Below are positions 1 to 19,579 of a stretch of DNA of 64,000 nt, one piece after another. The notes beneath the pieces were generated by a model. That model made no database searches. It was not told where the DNA came from and saw only the letters and a list, made by a program, of their open reading frames with translations. The DNA is taken from the NCBI GenBank assembly GCA_017654935.2, contig CM065710.1, positions 28,134,104 to 28,198,103 on the forward strand, read 5' to 3'. This DNA comes from Phymorhynchus buccinoides (taxonomy: Eukaryota; Mollusca; Gastropoda; Neogastropoda; Raphitomidae). Numbering within the stretch: position 1 is the first letter of the stretch; each line of letters opens with the position of its first letter. Position numbers and translations under genes: made by a program.

Positions 1-29
1 ATATTTGCATTGGTGAAACTAGTGATGCG

Positions 30-105
30 AGTACCGGTTTTAAAAAACGGTTCGGTCAAACCGGTTCGAAGAGGGAAAACCGGTTCAGATTTTTTAGCCG
101 GTTCT
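30..105. repeat. Cluster of CCGGTT motifs
   Basis: Four or five copies of a CCGGTT core (several as AACCGGTT or ACCGGTTC) lie within about 75 bp in an AT-rich setting. No coding signal is seen. It could be a short tandem repeat or the edge of a repeat that begins left of the window. Confidence 0.4.
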
Positions 106-112
106 CAACTCT

Positions 113-225
113 ACTTCTGCGTTCCCAGGCCATATGTCCGTAATGGGTAAGGTACGTATGTGTCCGGTTTTCAGTTTTCACTGCTTACAGCTGACACATT
201 CTGGTTTCGGAGGAGCGGTCTTTGT
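113..225 (+). repeat. SINE-A fragment (5' domain)
   Basis: The stretch from TGCGTTCCCAGGCCATATG to TTTCGGAGGAGC recurs with small differences near 25400, 33800, 34110, 39190 and 48300. I call this dispersed family SINE-A. This copy has only the front half; the AGTCAAAGAGAG and GGTATCCCC tail seen in longer copies is missing. The short ORF over it is not a gene. Confidence 0.65.
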
Positions 226-465
226 ATTTGTTTCTCGTGTTACGTGTGCAGAAGTTTTTGCTGGGTTTGATCACCGACCAACTGAATTCCTTGGGCTGGG
301 AGCAACAGAGTCAGCCTCTGAATGAGTGAGTACTGGTTTGTAGCTCGCGAAGCTGAGCTTATAATATTATGATTGGGGTGTGTGTGTGTGTGTAAATAAA
401 ATGACGGTCATTCATTTTCTGAGTTACAAAAACGTCCAGAGTAAAAGCATGTCAGGCTTGTCTCC

Positions 466-467
<2 letters not shown>

Positions 468-534
<67 letters not shown>

Positions 535-552
535 GCACACACACACACACTA
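468..552. repeat. Compound (C)n-(CT)n-(CA)n microsatellite
   Basis: A run of C, then about 20 CT units, then about 17 CA-like units interrupted by CG. Simple-sequence DNA with no coding support. Confidence 0.95.
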
Positions 553-734
553 TTGCAGAATTCGCTCTTGTTTGTTTGTTCTTTGCGAGCAATGTTCAGC
601 CTGTAAAGTGCAAACTGGCTTGGCTTTCTAAACCAATGGCTATCGACATTACACTGTTGTTCGACTGTGATTGGTCTGAAGTTAGAGACCAGTGGTACAG
701 TTGTATAATATTATCATATCATAAGCCACCCCAC

Positions 735-1142
735 CCACCACACCCCACCCACACCCCTCTCGGTGGGGATACCAGTGTGGGGGGTGATGAGGGGGGGTCT
801 TTCGTACAAGTAGTATCCCCACCCCACACGCCTCTCGGTGGGGATACCAGTGTGGGGGGTGATGGGGGGGGGGGTCTTTCGTACAAGTAGTTCCCCCACC
901 CCACACCCCTCTCGGTGGGGATACCAGTGTGGGGGGTGATGGGGGGGGTCTTTCGTCTTATCCCCACCCCACACGTCTCGGTGGGGATACCAAGTTTCGT
1001 ACAAGTAGTTCCCCCCACCCCACACCCCTCTCGGTGGGGATACCAGTGTGGGGGGTGATGGGGGGGGGGGGTCTTTCGTACAAGTAGTATCCCCACCCCA
1101 CACGCCTCTCGGTGGGGATACCGGGGGGTCTTTTGTATAAGT
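735..1142. repeat. Tandem array of the SINE-A 3' tail
   Basis: About five degenerate units, mostly 80-110 bp, each running from CTCGGTGGGGATACCAG through a G-run and GTCTTTCGTACAAGTAG to CCCCACCCCACACG. The same words close ordinary SINE-A copies at 1300, 2470, 17750, 25700 and 48690, so the array is an expansion of a SINE tail. G-runs vary in length. ORFs open in several frames here only because the unit lacks stops. Confidence 0.8.
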
Positions 1143-1536
1143 AGTTCCCCCACCTTCTGGAAGTTCTGTGCTTGTAACTTCCTCTAATCTGTCCCTCTCT
1201 TTGACTCTGCCTTTTCCCTTACTGCCTTACTGGTCCCTTCTCCTGCCATTTTTTTTCAAGACACAATTTGAAAAAGATCCCCCCCCTTGTGGGGATACCG
1301 GCGGGGTCTTTTGTATAAATAGTTCCCCGACCTTCTGGAAGTTCTGTGCTTGTAACTTCCTCTAATATGTTACTCTCTTTGACTGCATTTTCGCTTTGCT
1401 TACTGCCATCTACTATCTTTCTGCCTTACTGTTTTTTTCAAGAAACACTTTTATAAAGATTTCCTCCAGCCAAAGTCGGACTTGCTGGGCCTCATTATTT
1501 CTTAGGTGCACAATGGCAGCATGACGCATCTACGCT
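1143..1536 (-). repeat. Two SINE-A 3' halves, minus orientation
   Basis: CTTCTGGAAGTTCTGTGCTT starts two adjacent copies (near 1153 and 1330). The second continues through TTTCCTCCAGCCAAAGTCGG to a segment reading GCATGACGCATCTACGCTC. The plus-orientation version of these words is at 17476-17766 and 53554-53893. Confidence 0.75.
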
Positions 1537-1544
1537 CATAATAC

Positions 1545-1612
1545 ACACACACACACACACATGCACACGCACACCAAACATGCACACACACACACACACT
1601 CACACTCACACT
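1545..1612. repeat. (CA)n microsatellite, interrupted
   Basis: CA units broken by TG, CG and AAA. Confidence 0.9.
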
Positions 1613-1640
1613 CTTCATAGATTTTCACAGCTTCTGTGAG

Positions 1641-2137
1641 TACATTGGAACCTCCCTTATAAGACTCCCTCCCATATAAGACCTACTTCTCTGAGACATT
1701 GCCCTGCTTTGTAAGTACAGTGGAACCTCCCTTATAAGACCTTCAGAAATCATCCCAAATGAGGTCTTATAAGGGAGGGGTCTTATAAGGGAGGTAATTT
1801 TAACACTTACCAAGAAGAGCAATGTTTAAGTAATGTCTTAGAGAAGTAGGTCTTATGTGGGAGGGAGTCTTATAATGGGAGGTCTTATAAGGGAGGGTCC
1901 ACTGTATTGGATGGAAGTTCAGTTTAGCGTCGCGTATCGGCTTTCGCCATGCACGACGGGCTGAACAAACCAACCAGGGTATAAACAAACATTTATGTTC
2001 CTGAATCACTGTCTTAGCCAAAAGGCAGAGAAGCGATCAGAATTTTTAGTTTTAGTATTAACATTGCCTCTCTTATAAGACCCCTCCCTATAAGACCTCA
2101 TTTTTTGAAGGTCTTATAAGGGAGGTTCTACTGTACT
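1641..2137. mobile_element. Cluster of mariner-like MITE copies
   Basis: A complete copy occupies about 1718-1904. It starts CAGTGGAACCTCCCTTATAA, ends with the reverse complement (TCCACTGTA), and is bounded by TA. A 5' fragment (1641-1715) lies just before it, and an internally shortened copy (about 2058-2137) just after. CAGT termini with TA target sites are typical of non-autonomous Tc1/mariner elements. No transposase is encoded. Other copies: 7184, 19328, 23685, 56191, 59022. Confidence 0.8.
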
Positions 2138-2176
2138 TCTGTATGGTTTACCATTTGTTTTCTTTTTTCCTGTCAG

Positions 2177-11430
<9,254 letters not shown>

Positions 11431-11478
11431 ACCGCCCACAGTACACGGATTCCCCTCATTCTGGCTCCTTTCAGTTTT

Positions 11479-11671
11479 CAGGCATGGTAGACCCCCGCGA
11501 ATCGCGGAAAATCCGCGAAACAATTTCAAACAAAATTATTAAAAAATGCATTGAAATGGCATGAAAAAGTGAAGATTTCACTCATTTTTTGAATTTTATT
11601 GAATTTTCTTCGACCCCCTGGACCCCCGGCCATTTTCCTTGAAAACCACTTTGCCCCCACTACCATGCCTG
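11479..11671. mobile_element. Small TIR element
   Basis: CAGGCATGGTAG at 11479-11490 is answered by CTACCATGCCTG at 11660-11671. The interior has a CGCGAATCGCGG...TCCGCG palindrome. It probably lies in the aminopeptidase 3'UTR or just beyond. No second copy was seen in the window. Confidence 0.5.
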
Positions 11672-12156
11672 GTTTTTCACAGAGAGCTATTTGTTTCAAG
11701 TTATTTCTTTGAACAGAGGCAAATATTCTTATCATTGCAGTGGGTTAGGGATAGGAAAAGACCTTGCAAGTGGTATGCCACCATAAACCAATGTAAGCCT
11801 AATGGATAAAACACTTTGAAATTGGTTTATGCTGGTGATGAGGGTTAACAAAAGGTATGAACTGAAAGGAGCTGAGAAAAGTTACTGTGCGTCACATTGT
11901 TCCTACTGTGATTTTTGTTGATTTGCTTCAGACTTCGTGTGTGTCTCTATGTGTGTGTTTGGTACTTTATTGTCCCTGAGGTCGTCTCTGTGGAATTCAG
12001 GTTGCTCCCACCTGGAGGGCGGGTTTTTTTTGTTGCATGCATGCGATTTTTGTGTGTTACTGATGAGGAAGGAAAGGGATTGTGGGGGGGGATAGGGTAA
12101 ATTTTGACCAAATGACAACTTTTTTGTTTGCCACTGGGTTTGATGTGTGCTAAGTG

Positions 12157-12816
12157 CAGACCTGCCTACTGCTACGATTTGGCCGTAGCAGCTACGAAAA
12201 ATAAAGCTTGGCTACGGAGCTACGGCAACCTTAACATTGCTACGGAGAAAACAAAATGCCGCCGCATTTTATTTTTGCTTATGCCGTTCCCGGGTTTGTC
12301 TGTTTCTAAGAGCAGACGCCGTGTCACGTCGCGATAACCTAGTCACTTCCGTTTTTATTTTTGACTGCGCATGCGTTCTTATTACTTTCTCTGAAAAAAA
12401 TGGCGGACTCCAGCAGCAGTAGCGATTCGGGAGATGTTTCAAACGAAGAAAACTGCTACGAACCCAAACCAGAAAACGAAAAGCATCTGGCACACCATCT
12501 TGTTCTAAGAAAAAACATCGGCCTGCCGCACAAGTTTTCAAAATAGCTTACACGGAGGAGTGGCCTTGCATCGTCAGAAGTCAACTTGGTGCGAACCATG
12601 CTCACTGCAACCTCTGCCATGCAGACTTCTCTGTGAATCATGGCGGTAGAGACGACCGTCAACACGTTCAATCGGCGAAACATAAACAGTACGTTTCGGC
12701 TCAGGAAGAGAACAAATTGATTGCCGTCGTTTGTGGATGCTACGAAAAAATTTGCCATGCTACTGAAAATTGATGGCTGGGCTACTGATTGGGAAAATTT
12801 CAAGTAGGCAGGTCTG
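12157..12816 (+). mobile_element. Intact CAGACC-type non-autonomous DNA transposon, 660 bp
   Basis: Termini CAGACCTGCCTACT and AGTAGGCAGGTCTG are exact inverted repeats. TAAGTG flanks both sides (12151-12156, 12817-12822), and joining the flanks restores the SINE-D word GCTAAGTGCATGGGCAC. The interior carries a GCTACGGAGCTACGGCAACC motif and a broken ORF. Confidence 0.8.
12400..12773 (+). pseudogene. Broken transposon protein with BED/TTF-like zinc finger
   Basis: An ATG at 12400 begins MADSSSSSDSGDVSNEE. After one or more frameshifts the sequence gives EEWPCIVRS, HCNLCHADFSVNHGGRDD and QHVQSAKHKQ, ending at a TGA. C-x2-C...F-S-x-x-H-G-G-x-x-D...H-x(4-5)-H is the BED/TTF-like finger of hAT-type transposases and their derivatives. 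The catalytic domain is absent, so the element depends on another copy for movement. Confidence 0.6.
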
Positions 12817-12834
12817 TAAGTGCATGGGCACACG

Positions 12835-12865
<31 letters not shown>

Positions 12866-13027
12866 TCCACGTTCAGACCGTAAGGCCTAGTGCAGAGTAA
12901 AATAAATAGGGGAAGAGGGTGGCACACTTGGCTTTGTGAAGTCATTTTAACGCGAAAATGATATAATCTGGGGTGGGTGGGAGTGTGTGCGTGTCTGTGT
13001 GAATAGGACAGAGAGAGTGAGAGTATT

Positions 13028-13322
13028 TGGTCCTTTATAGTCACAGAGGCATCTCTGTGAAATTCGGGTTGCTCCCACTTGGAGAGCGCGTCGCAGACAG
13101 AGGTGCGCCACCCATTTTTTTAATATATTTTTTGCATGCGATTTTTGTGTGACTGATGAGGAAGAAAAGGAGGGGGGAAGGGATAAATTTTGACCAAATG
13201 ACAACTTTTTCGTTTGCCACTGGGATTAGCGTGTGCTAAGTGCATGGGCACACGGGTCCTCGGTTTATCGTCTCATCCGAAAGACTCCATTTTCAGGCCG
13301 TAAGGCCTAGTGCAGAGTGAGA
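13028..13322 (-). repeat. SINE-D copy, minus orientation
   Basis: Runs from TTTATAGTCACAGAGGC through GAAATTCGGGTTGCTCCCAC, TGCATGCGATTTTTGTGTG and TTTTGACCAAATGACAACTT to CCGTAAGGCCTAGTGCAGAG. It is nearly complete and lies about 130 bp from the split copy. Confidence 0.8.
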
Positions 13323-14190
13323 GAAATAGGTTGTTTTTTGTTTTTGTTGTTTGTTTGTTTTTTGTTTTGTTGTTGTTGTTTTGTTTTTGTTTTTTGTTTT
13401 GTTTTTTGCTCTTTGTGGTTTAAGGGGACTCTCAGAAACATGAAGTCTGTGGCACGCATTCCGCGAGTTGAGAAATCTGGCTTTGTTGTTGTTGTTTTCG
13501 TTCCCCAGCTTAATCACTCTGGGGGCACACCCAGTAGTGTCATGTGAACATTTCGCATGGCCTTGGGTGGGAAGATTATGTGCGTGTCTGCTTTTAAAGG
13601 GGCCCCCGCCACATGGGCAGCCATACTCCGACTTCAGGGGACTTCGCTCCATTCATGGAGCCACCCACAAAGGATGCCGACACAAATTTGACAGGGCTTG
13701 GCTGGATTAAACTGTTATGCAGCAGCCTATTGGCGTGTAGGCGAGCCTCGAAAAATTTGATGTCGCTGGCAAAGTTTTGTGCGAGTACTTTGACGATGCC
13801 ATCGACTACGCTTTTTTGTTTTGGACCCTCCCACATCCCGGGAATTGTGATATTGTGGGAATTGGATAAACTTTTTCTTTACGTAGCTCGGTCATATGCG
13901 TGGTAGAAGGTTTCTCCGTTCAGTACGCTCCACGCACATATGTGTGGTGACGTTGACTCGGAACAGTGCACTGCTATGTGCAGTGGGGAAGACTTGATTA
14001 ATTATATTCAGCAATCGATTATCTGTCTTCTGAGTGTTTTCCCGTGAGCAAAACTGGGCTAAATTTGTCACAGGCAGCTTTTGAAAAGACTAACTGATGA
14101 ATGTGTGGCCAATAGTGGCAAAGACGAGGGGGGAAAAAACCACCATCGGAACAAGATGACTATGTTTGTATTCCTGCATTTCTGGTGTGA
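13323..14190. other. Intergenic, nothing firmly recognised
   Basis: A T/G-rich tract (TTGTTTTTTGTTT type) at 13330-13410 is followed by unique-looking sequence. Short ORFs on both strands show no family resemblance. Confidence 0.5.
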
Positions 14191-14199
14191 ACATGGAGA

Positions 14200-16053
14200 C
14201 AAATTGTGAAAGAAACTTGATGTAGATACAAGTCTCTCCAACAACACCAAACACTCACACTTGGTGTACAAACAAAGTAAAGAAAAGGAGAGATGAAAAT
14301 TGTGAAAGAAACTTGATGTAGATACAAGTCTCTCCAACAATACCAAACACTCACACTTGGTGTACAAATAAAGTAAAGAAAAGGAGAGATGAAAATTGTG
14401 AAAGAAACTTGATGTAGATACAAGTCTCTCCAACAATACCAAACACTCACACTTGGTGTACAAAGTAAAGAAAAGGAGAGATGAAAATTGTGAAAGAAAC
14501 TTGATGTAGATACAAGTCTCTCCAACAACACCAAACACTCACACTTGGTGTACAAATAAAGTAAAGAAAAGGAGAGATGAAAATTGTGAAAGAAACTTGA
14601 TGTAGATACAAGTCTCTCCAACAATACCAAACACTCACACTTGGTGTACAAACAAAGTAAAAAAGGAGAGATGAAAATTGTGAAAGAAACTTGATGTAGA
14701 TACAAGTCTCTCCAACAATACCAAACACTCACACTTGGTGTACAAACAAAGTAAAGAGATGAAAATTGTGAGATGTATGAAAATTCACACTTGTGAAAAC
14801 AAAGTAAACTTGATGTAGATACAAGTCTCTCCAACAATACCAAACACTCACACTTGGTGTACAAACAAAGTAAAGAAAAGGAGAGATGAAAATTGTGAAA
14901 GAAACTTGATGTAGATACAAGTCTCTCCAACAATACCAAACACTCACACTTGGTGTACAAACAAAGTAAAGAAAAGGAGAGATGAAAATTGTGAAAGAAA
15001 CTTGATGTAGATACAAGTCTCTCCAACAATACCAAACACTCACACTTGGTGTACAAACAAAGTAAAGAAAAGGAGAGATGAAAATTGTGAAAGAAACTTG
15101 ATGTAGATACAAGTCTCTCCAACAATACCAAACACTCACACTTGGTGTACAAACAAAGTAAAGAAAAGGAGAGATGAAAATTGTGAAAGAAACTTGATGT
15201 AGATACAAGTCTCTCCAACAATACCAAACACTCACACTTGGTGTACAAACAAAGTAAAGAAAAGGAGAGATGAAAATTGTGAAAGAAACTTGATGTAGAT
15301 ACAAGTCTCTCCAACAATACCAAACACTCACACTTGGTGTACAAACAGATACAAGTAAAGGTGTAAAAGGAGAGATGAAAATTGTGAAAGAAACTTGATG
15401 TAGATACAAGTCTCTCCAACAACACCACAAACACTCACACTTGGTGTACAAAGTAAAGAAAAGGAGAGATGAAAATTGTGAAAGAAACTTGATGTAGATA
15501 CAAGTCTCTCCAACAATACCAAACACTCACACTTGGTGTACAAACAAAGTAAAGAAAAGTGAGAGATGAAAATTGTCAAAGAAACTTGATGTAGATACAA
15601 GTCTCTCCAACAATACCAAACACTCACACTTGGTGTACAAACAAAGTAAAGAAAAGGAGAGATGAAAATTGTGAAAGAAACTTGATGTAGATACAAGTCT
15701 CTCCAACAATACCAAACACTCACACTTGGTGTACAAATAAAGTAAAGAAAAGGAGAGATGAAAATTGTGAAAGAAACTTGATGTAGATACAAGTCTCTCC
15801 AACAATACCAAACACTCACACTTGGTGTACAAACAAAGTAAAGGAGAGATGAAAATTGTGAAAGAAACTTGATGTAGATACAAGTCTCTCCAACAATACC
15901 AAACACTCACACTTGGTGTACAAATAAAGTAAAGAAAAGGAGAGATGAAAATTGTCAAAGAAACTTGATGTAGATACAAGTCTCTCCAACAACACCAAAC
16001 ACTCACACTTGGTGTACAAACAAAGTAAAGAAAAGGAGAGATGAAAATTGTCG
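14200..16053. repeat. Minisatellite, about 19 units of about 97 bp
   Basis: The unit has GAAACTTGATGTAGATACAAG, TCTCTCCAACAATACC, AAACACTCACACTTGGTGTA and CAAACAAAGTAAAGAAAAGG boxes. CTTGATGTAGATACAAG occurs 19 times between 14217 and 15975, mostly 96-98 bp apart. One unit near 14750-14830 and one near 15345 are rearranged. The minus strand has almost no stops in the unit, so ORFs of up to 424 residues arise and change frame between units. Confidence 0.95.
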
Positions 16054-16959
16054 ATTTTAGTACGTCTGTGGTGAAAAGCTACTGGGAAAAAAAACTAGGG
16101 GAGAGCACTTCGTGAAAATTAGAGTTATTTACCTCCATTACTCTGTCAAATACCGTAGTAACAATGCAACAATGGTGTCGAAGCTTGAAACCGCAGGATG
16201 CGAGTCAGCGACTTGCAAACATTTTTTTTAGAAAAATTAGGGGTGGCCAGTGGCCACAAACTGATAAAACTTGCAAAATGTGATGCAAAAATATAAATGG
16301 CATAAATTTTAGAATGACACTCACTCTGTGTTCTAATTGCTGTACGTCTGCTCAAACGAGGAGAGAGAGCTGATGGTAGAGTAACTTCCCCTGTTTGACC
16401 GATTGGATTAGGCAAGATCACTCCCACACACCATGAAATTACTCCCCTTAATTACTTCCGAATAATTCCTATTAGTATGGGGTGAAAGAGTTAATATATA
16501 TATTATTTTTTAATGTATGTAGCAGTTAAGCGACAAAATGAACGGAAAATAAAATGATACAGGGGTTTGGTGGGGGGTTTGGATTCCTTGTCTGTTTTTG
16601 TTTTTTCGGTATTTTTGGTTTCAAAGATTTTTTTTTGATTTTTTTTCCGTTGAACACTGGGGATTTTGTTGGTTCAATTCGTGACAATTCGAGTGATCTG
16701 AACGCTTTTATCGTTCGCTTTTTTTTTTTTTTTTGGTCCAATGTGCAATGGACTGGCATGTTTTTGTGTGTTTTTTTCTTCTAACTTTGACCGTCTCTGT
16801 CTGACGGCGTTGCCGTTGATGCGACTTTTGTGATTGTGTTTTGTCTTTTATCTCTCCTCCGTCTGTCTCTTGTGTTTGTCTCTGTCTGTCTCTCTCTCTG
16901 TCTCTTGAATTTGTGTTTGTGTCTATCTCCACCTCTGACCCCCACTGTCTCTCATTCTT

Positions 16960-16960
<1 letters not shown>
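16054..16960. other. Intergenic, T-rich, nothing recognised
   Basis: Contains T/G-rich low-complexity sequence (16555-16790) and some CT-rich words. No exon or repeat family recognised. Confidence 0.5.

Positions 16961-16964
<4 letters not shown>

Positions 16965-17038
<74 letters not shown>
16965..17038. repeat. (CT)n microsatellite
   Basis: About 35 CT units, followed by unique sequence and, near 17145-17175, an AATAAAATATTTTTCATTTC tail typical of a retroposon 3' end. Confidence 0.95.
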
Positions 17039-17205
17039 ATGTTCGTACTACATTTTCAGTGCTAATATTATGCCTATTATGTTTGATTTGTGCCATTTGT
17101 TTGTTACTTTGTATAACACTCCCCTTCATTAGGGGTCATGGCCTGGATGAATAAAATATTTTTCATTTCATTTCTCTCTGCATCTCTATTTTTTTTTTTT
17201 TTTTT

Positions 17206-17276
17206 TTTTTCTGTCCCATTTTCTGGGCTGTACAGTGGCGTTGCTCCCACGCCGCTCGTTCCGAATCCCAGCATCT
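17206..17276 (-). repeat. 3' end of the long tRNA-headed SINE, minus orientation
   Basis: A T-run and CTGTCCCATTTTCTGGGC lead into GCGTTGCTCCCACGCCGC, the reverse complement of 8040-8115. A matching fragment is at 20190-20265. Confidence 0.7.
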
Positions 17277-17475
17277 CTATATATTTGTATAAGGCCTTTA
17301 AGATTAGAAGTGTTGCTTTGTGATAAGTATTTTTGTTGCTAATTTTTTTATTTTTTTATTATTGATAATCCGCTTCTTTTACACACCCTTCCTAATGGGG
17401 TGATGCTTTTCTAGAATAAAAAATATTGTCATTGTCTCTCTGCATCTTTCTGTATGTAATGTCTCTTCTTCTTCT

Positions 17476-17766
17476 TCTTCGATCGCTCAGACAGTTTCCT
17501 GTCAATTATGAGCGCAGATGCGTCATGCTGCCGTTATGCGCCTAACTAAGAAATAAGTTAGGCCCGGCAAGTCTGACTTCGGCTGGAGGAAATCTTTTTG
17601 AAAGTGTTTCGTGAAAAAAGGCAGGAGATAGTAGATGACAGCAAGCAAAGGGAAAAGGCAGAGTCAAAGAGAGTGATAAATTAGAGGAAGTTACAAGCAC
17701 AGAACTTCCAGAAGGTGGGGGAACTATCTATACAAGACACCCCCCCGGTATCCCCAAGGGGGAGTA
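17476..17766 (+). repeat. SINE-A copy, plus orientation
   Basis: GACAGTTTCCTGTCAATTATG, GACTTCGGCTGGAGGAAATC, GGCAGAGTCAAAGAGAGTG, AACTTCCAGAAGGTGGGGG and CCCCCCGGTATCCCC occur in that order, as in 53554-53893. The tail closes with the GGTATCCCC box. Confidence 0.8.
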
Positions 17767-19325
17767 ATGTCTCATTTTACTGTTTCTTTGTAAAGAGAGC
17801 TCTTGTCTTCTGCTATAAACTCTGCACTCTTGTTTTCGTGATGTTCAAAAACGAAATGTGTTTCGCACATAATGATTTAAATCAAAATGCATGGACAAAG
17901 AAGAAAGACCTGCAACTTGTTAAAAGCATTTTGAAATGTGTATCTCTGCGTATGCGTTGTTGTTTTTGTGATGACATTTTCTTCTACGGAGTTCTGAATC
18001 TGCGCACACGGTTGTGTTCTCTGCTAAAAACCACATGCCTTTATTTAATTTTTATTCATCTCCTTTTTTTTTACATGACTTTTGTTTATTTATGTCGTCA
18101 ACAGCTGTGTCAAGCAGCTGTGTCAAGCGTGTGCATTGTTTTCAGTGTCATCCGATTTGTCCTGATTTTGATGTAAGAGATCCGTTTTGTTATATCACAG
18201 AATGAGATTATGCAAAGTTTTACCCATGGGGTGTATGCTTTGATTGAAAATTAGACCCTAGTAATGCACAAGAAATGTTGTCATGCCACAATGCACATTC
18301 AGTGTTGTTGTCATTCACCAAAGGAGACGGACATTGCGGTGACCGGCGTCCGTACCTTTTTTTTTTTTTTTTTTTTTTTGTCCTTTGCCAATCTACGATC
18401 CCAAAGGAGTCTATTTTCATTTGTGTATGTTTCTTTTTTTTGTTGTCCTTTGCCAATCTACGATCGCAAAGGAGTCTATTTTCGTTCGTGTCTGTTTCTT
18501 TTTTTGGTTTGTTTGTTGTAGGGTTTTTTTCTGTCTGTCCCAAGGATATCTCCCGAACCGCTTGACAGAATCGCTTCAAATTTTGTGTGGTGGTGTGTCA
18601 CCAAGAGAGGAAGGCATCCACGTATAAATTATTGCCGTCATGACCTTGACCTTGTTGAAATGTTGCTTCTTTTTTTTTTACAATTTTTTTTTTAGCTTTG
18701 TTTGTTTTCTTAACTTTGGTGGGGGTTTTTGTGTTGTTTTATTTTTAACGTAGCTTTATTTGTTAAATTTTTTTTTTTTTTTTTTTAAAGGTTTAGAAAG
18801 GCTGTAGTGTGACTCTGTGTGAGTGTGTGTTGAAAAGGTTAAAGAGAGGGGGGGGGGGGGGGGGGGGGGGGGACGGAGGGGGGTGTTGAGGGTGGAGAAC
18901 AGGTGTCGTTTTGTGGGCTAGGCGATTGTGAACACTGCGTTTATTCTGCAAGGAATTTCATCATCACCACCACAACTTTGAAGACAAGTCTTTCTTTTTT
19001 TTTTCCATCGTAAACATTCCATATCTTTGTTGTTGTTGTTCTGGTTGTTTTCTTCTCGATTCGTTACGATAAAGAGACTTCGTTTTACTGCTATTGCTTT
19101 TTTCTTCGTATTTTGGGTTATTTGACGTCTTTCATTTTATTTGAACAGGATTTTGTACTTGTAGTGTTAATTTTTATCCGTTTGTAACTTTGGGGGGCAC
19201 GCATCTTGTTCATAAATGGTTCTTTTACAATTCGCACATAGTTGTAAAATTTTTGCATTTTCAACTATGTCTAATAAGCCTTTTTGGGGGGAGGTGGGGG
19301 TGGGGGGCAAAAGTTCCATTTGAAA
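17767..19325. other. Intergenic, T-rich, with a short direct duplication and a G-run
   Basis: A segment of about 65 bp (CCTTTGCCAATCTACGATC...GGAGTCTATTTTC) is repeated at 18380 and 18446. A G-run of about 24 lies at 18849-18872. A 153-residue ORF at 17715-18176 starts inside a SINE tail and has no recognisable family. Confidence 0.5.
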
Positions 19326-19327
19326 TA

Positions 19328-19577
19328 CAGTGGAACCTCCCTCATAAGACCTTTAAAAATCATCCAAAATGAGGTCTTAAGGGAGGTAATTTTAATACTT
19401 ACAAAGAAGGGCAATGTCTTAGAAAAGTAGGTCTTATATGGGAGGGAGTCTTATAATGGGAGGTCTTCTAAGGGAGGGGTCTTATAAGGGAGGTAATTTT
19501 AATACTTACAAAGAAGGGCAATGTCTCAGAAAAGTAGGTCTTATATGGGAGGGAGTCTTATTAGGGAAGTTCCACTG
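19328..19577. mobile_element. Mariner-like MITE with internal duplication
   Basis: Bounded by TA, starting CAGTGGAACCTCCCTCATAA and ending GAAGTTCCACTG. The interior GGAGGTAATTTTAATACTTA...GTCTTATATGGGAGGGAG segment is present twice, making this copy about 70 bp longer than the one at 23685. Confidence 0.8.
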
Positions 19578-19579
19578 TA

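Larger units (their letters stand above)
11955..12900 (-). repeat. SINE-D copy split by a DNA transposon
   Basis: The left part (about 11955-12156) has GTCTCTGTGGAATTCAGG, the GCATGCGATTTTTGTGTG box and TTTGACCAAATGACAACTTT. The right part (12817-12900) has the GGCACACGGGACCTCGG box and ends GTAAGGCCTAGTGCAGAG. The CAGACC element at 12157-12816 sits between them. Other SINE-D copies: 13028, 24352 and 33458. Confidence 0.75.

Noticed and set aside
14160..16019. Minus-strand ORFs of 424, 265, 192 and 159 codons
   Set aside because: They are the three frames of a 97-bp minisatellite that happens to lack stops. They switch frame between units and have no non-repeat domain.
17715..18176. 153-codon plus-strand ORF
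   Set aside because: Starts in a SINE tail, low-complexity hydrophobic content, no recognised family, no splice or promoter context.
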